A stretch of DNA of 64,000 nucleotides from Alkalitalea saponilacus (lineage in GTDB: Bacteria > Bacteroidota > Bacteroidia > Bacteroidales > Marinilabiliaceae), in assembly GCF_900168165.1 (NCBI RefSeq), contig NZ_FUYV01000001.1, positions 310,001-374,000 of the forward strand, read 5' to 3'. Within the stretch, counting starts at the first letter, position 1, and each line of letters begins with the position of its first letter. Positions 41,862 through 54,075 of the stretch are shown piece by piece. The notes under the pieces were generated by a model. That model saw nothing but the letters and a program-made list of their open reading frames with translations. It searched no databases and was not told the origin of the DNA. The translations under genes and the position numbers were made by a program.

Positions 41862-42164
41862 ATGAAAACCTGTCCCAAATGTAACGCCGAAATTGAACCC
41901 AATTTCGAAATATGCTGGAATTGCAACTACAGTTTCACAGAAAAAAAGCATCTGGATTTTAAAGATGCGAATGCCGGTAAAAAGGAGGTGGATTGTTTGC
42001 GATGCGAAATTCCGTTGGTGTATGCCGGTAATTACAAATTTTACGAAGGCAGTCGTTTAGGACTTGCCAGTATATGGACTTCTTTGTTTCTGAACCGTGA
42101 GAGTTTCGATCTTTATGTTTGCCCTAAATGCGGAAAGGTGGAGTTTTTTACGCCAGTTTCTTAA
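41862..42164 (+). CDS. Small zinc-ribbon protein
   Basis: 100 residues from the ATG at 41862. A frame extends upstream to 41682, but those 60 codons do not look like protein. Two CxxC pairs form an N-terminal ribbon (CPKC near residue 4 and CWNC near 18), and a second set is CLRC near 42 and CPKC near 90. The protein probably binds two zinc ions; comparable Bacteroidota proteins are annotated only as zinc-ribbon proteins. It stands alone between the AraC gene and the decayed gene at 42431. Confidence 0.75.
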   Translation: MKTCPKCNAEIEPNFEICWNCNYSFTEKKHLDFKDANAGKKEVDCLRCEIPLVYAGNYKFYEGSRLGLASIWTSLFLNRESFDLYVCPKCGKVEFFTPVS

Positions 42165-42264
42165 AATAATAGTTTGTTAATCTTTTTTATTTACTTGATT
42201 ATCAAATGCAAGAGAACTTATAGTCATGTTGTTCAATTGGTTGATAATAAAAAGCTTGCTTTCC

Positions 42265-42314
42265 TCTAATATCTAATGATCTTAATCCCGATGTATCGGG
42301 ACTAACGATCTATT
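42265..42314. repeat. Dispersed intergenic repeat, copy 2
   Basis: A 50-base unit starting TCTAATATCTA, with hairpin CCCGAT-GT-ATCGGG (42287-42300), ending ACTAACGATCTATT. A 50-base relative is at 51502-51551, with the two ends almost identical and the middle divergent. ACTCACCCGATGAC at 42321-42334 follows. Confidence 0.6.
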
Positions 42315-42430
42315 GTTAAAACTCACCCGATGACTATGCAATGAAAGGTTGAATCATCTAATAACTAATTCTCCCAAATGTGGTTTTAAAATATTAGATT
42401 TCAAAAACATTAATCTTATACTCATAAACT

Positions 42431-42759
42431 ATGAAACCTTTGATCAAACCAGTTTTAGTTGTAGTTTTTTTGTTGCGACATTAAATGCAAAAACCGGGAA
42501 TCCACTAATTGGAATGTGGAGAATGATTGAAACAGCGAACCGATTTGAAGCATACTTGGCGGATGGTACATTTAGAACTTATGAATTTTAAGGTGATGGC
42601 ACTTTTCTCGGTTTGATGTTTACACCAGATGAGCCAAGGTTTTACAATGCAGTTGAATTTTTCCTGGTTGACGATACTGCAATGGTCACCGTGCAACATG
42701 ATCTGCATCGAAGAAAAGAGGGTGAGAGGTACTGTAATGCCTTGATTCTTTCGTTATGA
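42431..42759 (+). pseudogene. Decayed secreted small protein, DUF4488/lipocalin-like
   Basis: The ATG at 42431 opens a signal peptide (MKPLIKPVLVVVFLL) that runs into a stop at once. A run of seven Ts near 42475 would, with one more T, connect it to the second frame, which continues ATLNAKTGNPLIGMWRMIE and then FEAYLADGTFRTYEF. That frame is stopped by TAA at 42589-42591, after which GDGTFLGLMFTPDEPRFYNAVEF continues the match in the same frame. The G-x-W-x-x and LADGTFR-x-Y patterns recall small DUF4488-type proteins, which are secreted in Bacteroidota. Two disruptions make it a pseudogene unless sequencing errors are responsible. Confidence 0.7.
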
Positions 42760-43001
42760 GCTTTCGTCTTCCTTGCTCGCAACATAAACTAAAAGTAACT
42801 TTAGTCGTTTCTTTTTTTAAAAAAGAGACAGTAGTTTTTAAATATCTGACACATCGTTTGATAATTAATTGCAATTTTTGAAACGTCGTTAAATGTGTTT
42901 GCAGCTATCATCTATTCCTTTAATGATGAATTTCTTAGTTGTTTGTTTTTTCGCTGTAAGCCCAGTCTCTATTTAATTGAAACGTTTTAAATATTACTCA
43001 A

Positions 43002-45191
43002 ATGATGATTAAAAGATTTTACTGGTTGTTGCTGGCGGTGTTGTTTTATTCTACTACGAGTTGCCAAACAGAAGAAGGTTTAGTATTACATTATGACTTT
43101 AGCAGAACCACCGGTTCTGGTAATGTAGTGCGCGATGCCAGCGGAAATGGTTATTCCGGAGAAGTTCACAATAACGCATTTTTTGAGTCTCTGGGAAGAA
43201 TAGGAATTCTTAACCTTGGCAGTGAAAATGGTTTTCTTGATATGGGCGCCAAAACCGGAGAGTTAATCAGCAGCCTTGAGGATTTTACTGTCGCTACTTA
43301 TTTATATGTTGATGAGTTAACCGATCTTACAGCACACGGTAACTTCTTGTGGAATTTTGGAAACTCAGACAATCTGGCCGTTGAACAAAATGGTTCTATG
43401 TTCTTTTCAGCACGAACAACAGGATATACAATCTCTCGCCAGCATTGGTCCGGAGAGCAGGGTGCTGCTCGTTTACTCACATTTCCAAAGGGACAATGGC
43501 ATCACGTTGCCTATGTTCAAAAGGGCAATATAGGAACTATATATTTAAACGGATCCCGCACCGCAGAGAGTTCTGTAACTATTTTACCTTCAGTGTTGGG
43601 GAAGACGACTCATAACTACATCGGAAGATCTTCATATAGAGGAGATGCATTTCTTAGAAATGCAAAAGTGGCGGATTTCAGAGTTTATAATCGCGCATTG
43701 AGTAATGAGGAGATGGAACGGTTTAGGAATCTTACCAATAAACTTCAAAGAGCGACCATTGATAAGCAGCTAAAATCTGCTGCACAAACCGCCTTGCCAG
43801 GCAGTTTTGCCAACGTAGTAGAAAATCTTGAGTTGCCTTCTGTTGTTGAGTATGGCGTTTCTGTAAAATGGAGTTCATCCAAGCCGGATGTTTTGTCTGA
43901 TGAAGGCGCAATAAACCGTCCAGCGGAAGGTTCAAAAGCTGCGTCTGTTACTTTAACAGGTTTGTTTACAAAAAACGGGCAATCTTATTCAGAGAAATAC
44001 ACAGTAGTTGTTCAGCCATGGCTAAGTGAAAGAGCTTCTGTTGAGAAGGATATTGAAAATATTACACTCATAGGTAACGTAAATAACCTTCGCACTGATA
44101 TGATTTTGCCTGTTAGTGGTATTGAGGGAACGACCATTCGATGGGAGTCATCTCATCGCGAATTTTTATCTGACAATGGCAAATTAATTAATTTGTCTCC
44201 AATTGGAGAAGGTAAAAAATTGGTGACTCTTACGGCTCATGTTTCTAAAGGGAGTGAGTCCAAAACCCGTGATTTCGAGGTTTACGTGGCAGAAGATGAA
44301 GGGTATGTGGCTTATTTATTCTCTTATTTTATTGGAAATGGCCCGGGTGAAGAGGCTATTTTCTATTCCATAAGTCATGATGGATATAACTTCAGGGCTC
44401 TAAATAACAATCGACCAATTATTACCGCCGACACCATAAGTGCGCGTGGCGGGGTTCGTGATCCACACATCTTAAGAGCGCCCGATGGATATTTCTACAT
44501 GGTTGTTACCGATTTATATGTACCAAATGATGGTTGGTCAGGTAATGATGCCATGGTGTTTTTAAGATCCAGTGATTTGGTTAACTGGACGCATGCAAAA
44601 ATAAATATCGCAGATAAATTTGAAGAGTTTAGCGATGTTCTTCGGGTCTGGGCTCCTCAAAGTTATTATGATGAAGAGAAAGGAAAAGTTATGGTATACT
44701 GGTCTATGCTTCAGCCGGGAGGCTATGACATCATATACTATGCTTATGCAAACGAAGATTTTACCGGGCTGGAGACTGTACCTAAGCAATTACTGTATCA
44801 TCCCGATGAAGTAGCATGTATTGATGGTGATATCGTTTATAAAGACGGAGTTTACCATCTGTTTTTTAAAACAGAGGGAGCAGGGAATGGTATTAAAAAG
44901 GCTGTTTCAGATCGTTTAACAGAAGGTTATGTGGTACAAGAGCCATACTTACAACAAACAAATGATGCTGTAGAAGGATCATGTGTCTATCGTTTAATTA
45001 ATACTGATACGTATATTTTAATGTATGATGTTTACTCAAGAGGATCATATCAATTTACCAAATCTACCGATTTGGAAAATTTTGAAGTGATCGATCATAA
45101 AATATCAATGAATTTTTACCCAAGGCATGGTACTGTTATTCCTATTAATCAGGAGGAATTGAATAACATTATGACCAGATGGGGGAGGTAA
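43002..45191 (+). CDS. LamG-bacterial Ig-GH43-type surface lipoprotein
   Basis: 729 residues. The lipoprotein signal ends TTSC (Cys21), and the following QTEEG resembles the acidic export signal of Bacteroidota surface lipoproteins. Domains: LamG (25-245), two atrophied Ig-like modules (about 255-340 and 345-430), and a GH43-type propeller (about 433-729). The base Asp487 is seen in GGVRDPHIL, but no EGP-like acid motif appears; CIDGDIVYKDG (about 606-616) occupies its place, as in GH43-like arabinosidase relatives with IDATI. Sequence is closely similar to the next gene, so a tandem duplication is likely. Likely substrate arabinan or xylan side chains. Confidence 0.85.
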   Translation: MMIKRFYWLLLAVLFYSTTSCQTEEGLVLHYDFSRTTGSGNVVRDASGNGYSGEVHNNAFFESLGRIGILNLGSENGFLDMGAKTGELISSLEDFTVATYLYVDELTDLTAHGNFLWNFGNSDNLAVEQNGSMFFSARTTGYTISRQHWSGEQGAARLLTFPKGQWHHVAYVQKGNIGTIYLNGSRTAESSVTILPSVLGKTTHNYIGRSSYRGDAFLRNAKVADFRVYNRALSNEEMERFRNLTNKLQRATIDKQLKSAAQTALPGSFANVVENLELPSVVEYGVSVKWSSSKPDVLSDEGAINRPAEGSKAASVTLTGLFTKNGQSYSEKYTVVVQPWLSERASVEKDIENITLIGNVNNLRTDMILPVSGIEGTTIRWESSHREFLSDNGKLINLSPIGEGKKLVTLTAHVSKGSESKTRDFEVYVAEDEGYVAYLFSYFIGNGPGEEAIFYSISHDGYNFRALNNNRPIITADTISARGGVRDPHILRAPDGYFYMVVTDLYVPNDGWSGNDAMVFLRSSDLVNWTHAKINIADKFEEFSDVLRVWAPQSYYDEEKGKVMVYWSMLQPGGYDIIYYAYANEDFTGLETVPKQLLYHPDEVACIDGDIVYKDGVYHLFFKTEGAGNGIKKAVSDRLTEGYVVQEPYLQQTNDAVEGSCVYRLINTDTYILMYDVYSRGSYQFTKSTDLENFEVIDHKISMNFYPRHGTVIPINQEELNNIMTRWGR

Positions 45192-45211
45192 TTAGATTGG
45201 GTTAATCATGA

Positions 45212-45249
45212 GAAAAGCAGAAATGTGCTCAGTCACACTTCTGCTTTTT
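45212..45249 (+). terminator. Terminator between the two GH43-type genes
   Basis: AAAAGCAGAAATGTG (45213-45227) pairs with CACACTTCTGCTTTTT (45234-45249) with one A-C mismatch, followed by TTTTTG. It separates the paralogous genes into two units. Confidence 0.75.
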
Positions 45250-45387
45250 GTTTTTGTTCATTATTACCTCGGGTGTTACTATTTGAAACAATTTTGTCGA
45301 AAACGGATTAGATGTTTTAAAGTATATGATATTTGTTTAAACTAAAATTAACAAACTTTGAGTTTGATTGATTTAATACGAGACCTT

Positions 45388-47844
45388 ATGATATTACGTG
45401 ATGTTTTTTTTAGAGCATTTGTGCTGATTTTTAGCTTTACAATAGTAAATGCTGAGAATAATAACGGTTTAATTTTACATTATTCCTTTAACGGGGATAA
45501 TGTCAGTGGAAACAACATTTACGATGAATCAGGCCAATTCCCGGCTCTGCTTTCAAATGATGCAAAAGTAGAGGAATTAGGTGATTTCTTTATTCTAAAT
45601 CTTGGAAGTAAAAATGGATATCTTAATCTGGGGGCTTCCGTTGGTGAGGTAATAGGAGAATTGGAAGATTATACAATCGCGACTTATGTTTTTATTGATG
45701 CAACCACAGACCTTTCTGCCCATGGCCAGTTTGTTTGGAATTTTGGGAATTCTGATAATATGGCGAGTGATCAAAATGGGACTATGTTTTTCTCTGCCCG
45801 AACCACCAGATTTGCAATTTCTGAAACGCACTGGAGCGGTGAACAATCGATTAATCGTAATTCAGCGTTCCCTAAAGGGGCATGGCAACATCTGGTTTAT
45901 CGACAATCAGGAAATACCGGTACAATTTTTATAAATGGCGAATCTGTTGTATCCGGTAATATAACGATTACTCCCTCTGCTTTAGGAAACACCACACATA
46001 ACTATATCGGGAAGTCCGCATATAGAGGCGATGCCTACCTGAGAAATACCTTACTGTCTGATTTTCGAGTTTATGATTCGGCGTTAACCGAATCTGAAAT
46101 AATCAATTTAGAGTCAAACAGATCCAATTTGCAACAGGCATTAGTATTGCGACAACTCGAAGATGCTGCAAATGAACTGTTAATTGAAAATATCGACAAA
46201 GTTCTTACCGACCTGACATTGCCTTTGGTAATCGGTAATATTGTGGTAGAGTGGGAATCTTCTGCTCCTCATTTTATTTCTGAAACCGGTGTGGTTACTC
46301 GTCCCGATATAGGTGAAGATCCGGTTGAAGTGGTGCTGACCGCAGTTTTTTCTAAAGATGGACAATCGTTCTCTTATGATTATGTTGCCACTGTCTATCC
46401 GTGGTTGTCCGATCACTCCTCTGTTGAAACGGATGCAGACAACATCACGTTGGAAGGAAATATTAATAATCTGAGAGCAAATATAGAGCTTCCACTTACT
46501 GGAACTGAAGGAACAACCATAATATGGTTGTCTGATCAGCCCGTTTATTTATCCGACAACGGGATTCTAATAAGTCTCTCGCCTCATGGAGAAGGCAAAC
46601 AGCTGGTTAATCTAACTGCAACCATTTCGAAAGTAACTGAATCAATGGTTCGTAACTTTGAGGTTTATGTGGCCGAAGATGAAGGTTACGATGCTTATCT
46701 CTTTGCTTATTTTCTTGGTAACGGGCCGGGTCAGGAGGCTGTGCATTACGCCATCAGCTACGATGGGTATAATTTTACTGCACTCAATAACAACGATGCA
46801 GTCATATCTCCTGATACCATTAGTTCCCGGGGAGGTGTTCGTGACCCTCACATCCTTCGTGCCCCCGATGGAATGTTTTATATGGTTCTTACCGATTTGT
46901 ATGTACCCAATGACGGGTGGTCTAATCATGCCATGGTTTTTCTTAAATCTGAAAATTTAATTGACTGGACTCACTCTGTTGTCAATATCCCCCAAAACTT
47001 TAGTGAATTTCATGATGTAACAAGAGTATGGGCGCCTCAAAGTATTTATGACGAGGCAGAAGAAAAGATCATGGTTTATTTCTCAATGCGACAGCCGGGA
47101 GGATACGATATTATTTATTATGCCTATGCCAATGAAGATTTTACAGGATTAGAGTCTTCTCCACAACAATTATTGTATCATCCGGATGAAGTGGCTTGTA
47201 TTGATGGCGATATTGTTTATAAAGACGGTGTATTTCATCTGTTTTTCAAAACAGAGGGTGCCGGCAATGGGATTAAAAAGGCTGTCTCAGATCAATTAAC
47301 TGAAGGCTATGTGGTGCAAGAACCGTTTTTGCAACAAACCAACGATGCTGTTGAGGGATCCTGTGTGTATCGCTTAATTAACACCGATACTTATATTCTA
47401 ATGTACGATGTTTACATGCGGGGAACCTACCAATTCACGAAATCCTATGATCTGGAAAACTTTGAAATAATAGATCACCTGGTTTCGATGGATTTTTATC
47501 CTCGGCATGGCACGGTTATTCCTATCACGCAGGTGGAGTTGAATGCGCTAAAGGCAGCTTATGATGACGAATCCACGGCAATACGGAATTCTAATTTTAA
47601 GAAACAGAACTTTTTGATTTCCCCAAATCCAGCCAGCGACTATTTATTGATTACTCATCCCGGTTATTTAAATGACGAAGGTGTAATTTCTGTTTATAAT
47701 TTGTCCGGATTGAAAGTGATGGAAGCAGAGGCAGGTACTGATGAAACGGTTTTAAATGTGAAGCATTTAAAACCAGGGTATTATCTGGTTCAGTTATCAA
47801 AAAGAAATGGGGAGAGTGAGGTTATAAAGATTTTGCTGAAATAA
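45388..47844 (+). CDS. LamG-bacterial Ig-GH43-type protein with type IX sorting domain
   Basis: 818 residues from ATG 45388, which begins a proper signal peptide (ending IVNA); a TTG at 45358 would add ten residues. Domain order matches the preceding gene: LamG, two Ig-like modules, GH43-type propeller, with CIDGDIVYKDG again in place of the usual acid motif. The last 75 residues are a type A C-terminal sorting domain: NFLISPNPASDYLLI, VYNLSGLKVMEAE and LKPGYYLVQLSKRNG. It should be exported through PorQ/PorV-linked type IX secretion, whereas the paralogue at 43002 is a lipoprotein. Confidence 0.88.
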   Translation: MILRDVFFRAFVLIFSFTIVNAENNNGLILHYSFNGDNVSGNNIYDESGQFPALLSNDAKVEELGDFFILNLGSKNGYLNLGASVGEVIGELEDYTIATYVFIDATTDLSAHGQFVWNFGNSDNMASDQNGTMFFSARTTRFAISETHWSGEQSINRNSAFPKGAWQHLVYRQSGNTGTIFINGESVVSGNITITPSALGNTTHNYIGKSAYRGDAYLRNTLLSDFRVYDSALTESEIINLESNRSNLQQALVLRQLEDAANELLIENIDKVLTDLTLPLVIGNIVVEWESSAPHFISETGVVTRPDIGEDPVEVVLTAVFSKDGQSFSYDYVATVYPWLSDHSSVETDADNITLEGNINNLRANIELPLTGTEGTTIIWLSDQPVYLSDNGILISLSPHGEGKQLVNLTATISKVTESMVRNFEVYVAEDEGYDAYLFAYFLGNGPGQEAVHYAISYDGYNFTALNNNDAVISPDTISSRGGVRDPHILRAPDGMFYMVLTDLYVPNDGWSNHAMVFLKSENLIDWTHSVVNIPQNFSEFHDVTRVWAPQSIYDEAEEKIMVYFSMRQPGGYDIIYYAYANEDFTGLESSPQQLLYHPDEVACIDGDIVYKDGVFHLFFKTEGAGNGIKKAVSDQLTEGYVVQEPFLQQTNDAVEGSCVYRLINTDTYILMYDVYMRGTYQFTKSYDLENFEIIDHLVSMDFYPRHGTVIPITQVELNALKAAYDDESTAIRNSNFKKQNFLISPNPASDYLLITHPGYLNDEGVISVYNLSGLKVMEAEAGTDETVLNVKHLKPGYYLVQLSKRNGESEVIKILLK

Positions 47845-51272
<3,428 letters not shown>

Positions 51273-51316
51273 AAAACAAAGAGGGGTGAATCTCTCTGGA
51301 TTCATCCACATAAAGT

Positions 51317-51358
51317 GAATTGCATAATGCTTCTTAGGAGAGCATTATGCAATTCTTT
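51317..51358 (+). terminator. Terminator after the second GH2 gene
   Basis: A 15-bp perfect stem GAATTGCATAATGCT (51317-51331) / AGCATTATGCAATTC (51341-51355), then TTTG. Confidence 0.8.
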
Positions 51359-51501
51359 GTTAAGAGTTTTTTTGACTTTTCAGAATTGTTTTTTAAATTT
51401 GAGTTTACGTTCTTTTTAATAGGTCTTTAGTCTCTTTATTTACAGATATGTAAACTGGTGTTGGATGCGCAGTTCGCAAAAATATCAAGAATATGCTATT
51501 A

Positions 51502-51551
51502 TCTAATATCTAGTATACTAATCACAAGGTGTTCGGAACTAACAATCTATT
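51502..51551. repeat. Dispersed intergenic repeat, copy 3
   Basis: A 50-base unit matching 42265-42314 at 33 of 50 aligned positions by eye, with almost identical ends (TCTAATATCTA ... CGGAACTAACAATCTATT) and a divergent middle. Confidence 0.5.
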
Positions 51552-51584
51552 CATTTTATACAAATTTAACTTTAAACTCAAATT

Positions 51585-53975
51585 ATGAAACTTGCTCTAA
51601 CCCTATTGGGGATGTTGTGCTTTGTTGCAACACTACACGCCCAGACAGTAATCGAAAATCCTTCCGTTGGAGGTGCAAATGTACCTTATGCTAAAATTGA
51701 AAGAGTCACACTCACCGACACTGCTACCATTATCGATTTTAAAACAGAATTTATACCTGGCTGGTGGATCCGGGTTAACGACGATAAAACTTTTATTACA
51801 GATAGCAGCGGCGGCGATGAACTTTATGTCAAGGCTGCTGAGGGGCTTATTCTTAATGAGCAGCACTGGACTCCCGAATCAGGTGTAAATATCTACTCGC
51901 TAATTTTTCCGCCGTTGAATAAAGACGTGGAAAGCTTCGATCTTATTGGTGAGAGCTGGCGTTTTTTTGATATACGCATTTGTGCCGATAACAATGATCT
52001 GTTGAATTTCCCTGAATGGGTTCGCGGAAACTGGCTTGCAAGTGATGGAAGTAATAACTGGAAATATGGGTTTTACAAAGATTGTGTTATCTACGATAAC
52101 ACAATCTGGCGAGATGTGGAATTCGAGGAAGACGGAGATCAATTAAAGATTATCCTTAAAAAAGACGATAAAAAGGTTAATCTTTTTGCTCAAAATGCCG
52201 GTGACCAATTATTGAAAATTGGTGAAAGTAAGGATCACGTGGCTTTGGTCAGTCGTAAAGAGACTAGAGTCAGTAGTTACACCATACCGAATAATCATCC
52301 ATATAGCGAACCATTGTTGGATAATGGAATCGCTGTATATCAGGGTTATATAGAAGGTTATCATCCGAAAATGGGGGAAACTGGAGTTGTTTATGTGAAC
52401 AACCTGCTTACATCTGAGCAGGAGAGCCATATTGTATTGATAAAAAAGGATGGAACATTCTCTGTTGAACTACCATTGATGCATCCACAATCAATATTTA
52501 TTCGGTTGTTAGATGTTAATGAGGTCGTTTTTTTAGAGCCGGGCAAAACATTAACCCATTTTATTAGACTGAGCGAATACACCAATTATCGCCGAAATTA
52601 CCAGGAGTTTGCAAATCGTAAAAGGCAATCACTCTTTATGGGAGATTTGGCAAGAACCAATTCAGATTTGGCGTTGATGAGTCCCATTAATTATGTCGAT
52701 CATGGTCATTTGAGGGACAGAATTCATGAAATGTCCCCCGATGAGTATTATCAATATTATATGAACGCCATGAATAATGAAATGGCAAATATGCAAAGAT
52801 TAAATCAAACCACTGATTTATGTGCCAAAGCTTTGCAAATTATGAACATGGAGATTCCTATGCGAATTGTTTCCGGTTTACTTGAGTATAATTGGATGAA
52901 AGAGTCGGCATATCGGAGAGTGCATGATATTCCCCGTGAGCAGAGAGAAATTGATTTGGAACCGCATTTTTTTACACCAGAAGATTTTGAGTTTTTACAT
53001 AATTACGATTTAAACACCCAACTGAGTCTTATTGTATATTCCTACTATATTTTTTTAAACAGAGTTGGTTATTATCAAGGTCCTAGTAATGAATCAGAAC
53101 GAAGAGTAATGACTTACTTGCTGGATGTTTTGGAAGATGCTAATGTTGCCCTTTCTGATGAAGAACTTGCGTTGGTTGAAAAACTGATGGCCTGCTCTGA
53201 TGATGATTGTCTGAATGATGTCGTTCAGGCCGACTCTTTGTTGTGGGAGGAGTTTTATGCTAAAAATGAGGAGCATGTTCAAAAAGCCGTTATGCAATAC
53301 ATCGTGACCAATGAGAATGAAGATAGAAATAAGGCTATTGAACAATTATTTGGCATTTCAGGGGGGCTGTTCGGAGATTTGATGTTATCTCAACGACAGA
53401 ATCAAATAATGAAGTCAAGAATGCAGCCAATGTCTGACCAGGATAGGGAATTGGTAGAAACGGAAATTGAAACCCCCTTTATCCGGGAATACATATTGGC
53501 GCAAAGTGATCGGTTGGTCAGAGAAATTGAAGAAACCATGCTGGCCAACAAATCCAAAACCGGTTATGTTATTAATAAAACTCCTGAGGGAAAAGGAGAA
53601 GCATTGTTTGACGCCATTATGGAGAACTATAAAGGAAAATTGGTTTATGTAGATTTCTGGGCTACATGGTGCGGCCCTTGTCGCTCCGGAATGGAGAGAA
53701 TAAAGCCTCTTAAAGAGGAGCTTGCCGATGAGGACATTGTATTTGTTTATATCACAAATCCTTCATCTCCTGAAAGTACATGGGAATTGATGATTCCAGA
53801 TGTAAAAGGTGAACATTACCGGGTAACGCAGGATGAGTGGAACTATTTCTCAAGCATGTTTGGCATCAGTGGAATTCCGCACTACCTATTGGTTGACAGG
53901 GAGGGGAATGTTGTCAGAAATAAGATTTATAAGAATAATGAGGCTTTGAAAACTCTTTTTAATGAATACCTTTAA
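51585..53975 (+). CDS. Large secreted protein with TlpA-like thioredoxin domain
   Basis: 796 residues, signal peptide about 1-19 (ends LHAQ). The C-terminal 150 residues are a TlpA/ResA thioredoxin domain: DFWATWCGPC with Cys696 and Cys699, and cis-proline in GIPHYL near 765. The first 640 residues are unlike named domains to my eye; residues about 260-330 may be a beta-sandwich and 340-640 a helical region. It probably reduces or rearranges disulfides in the periplasm. Similar Bacteroidota proteins are often annotated TlpA family disulfide reductase. It ends the accessory region and meets the next gene convergently at a shared terminator. Confidence 0.82.
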   Translation: MKLALTLLGMLCFVATLHAQTVIENPSVGGANVPYAKIERVTLTDTATIIDFKTEFIPGWWIRVNDDKTFITDSSGGDELYVKAAEGLILNEQHWTPESGVNIYSLIFPPLNKDVESFDLIGESWRFFDIRICADNNDLLNFPEWVRGNWLASDGSNNWKYGFYKDCVIYDNTIWRDVEFEEDGDQLKIILKKDDKKVNLFAQNAGDQLLKIGESKDHVALVSRKETRVSSYTIPNNHPYSEPLLDNGIAVYQGYIEGYHPKMGETGVVYVNNLLTSEQESHIVLIKKDGTFSVELPLMHPQSIFIRLLDVNEVVFLEPGKTLTHFIRLSEYTNYRRNYQEFANRKRQSLFMGDLARTNSDLALMSPINYVDHGHLRDRIHEMSPDEYYQYYMNAMNNEMANMQRLNQTTDLCAKALQIMNMEIPMRIVSGLLEYNWMKESAYRRVHDIPREQREIDLEPHFFTPEDFEFLHNYDLNTQLSLIVYSYYIFLNRVGYYQGPSNESERRVMTYLLDVLEDANVALSDEELALVEKLMACSDDDCLNDVVQADSLLWEEFYAKNEEHVQKAVMQYIVTNENEDRNKAIEQLFGISGGLFGDLMLSQRQNQIMKSRMQPMSDQDRELVETEIETPFIREYILAQSDRLVREIEETMLANKSKTGYVINKTPEGKGEALFDAIMENYKGKLVYVDFWATWCGPCRSGMERIKPLKEELADEDIVFVYITNPSSPESTWELMIPDVKGEHYRVTQDEWNYFSSMFGISGIPHYLLVDREGNVVRNKIYKNNEALKTLFNEYL

Positions 53976-54010
53976 AAATGGGTTAGTAAGTATCGCTATA
54001 ACATTCAATA

Positions 54011-54036
54011 AAAAACCGGGGGCTTCCCCGGTTTTT
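54011..54036. terminator. Bidirectional terminator
   Basis: An 11-bp perfect stem AAAAACCGGGG / CCCCGGTTTTT with loop GCTT, lying between convergent genes and carrying a T-run on either strand. Confidence 0.9.
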
Positions 54037-54075
54037 GTATTTACTTTCGTTTTGGATATCAGATTTATTTGTTTT

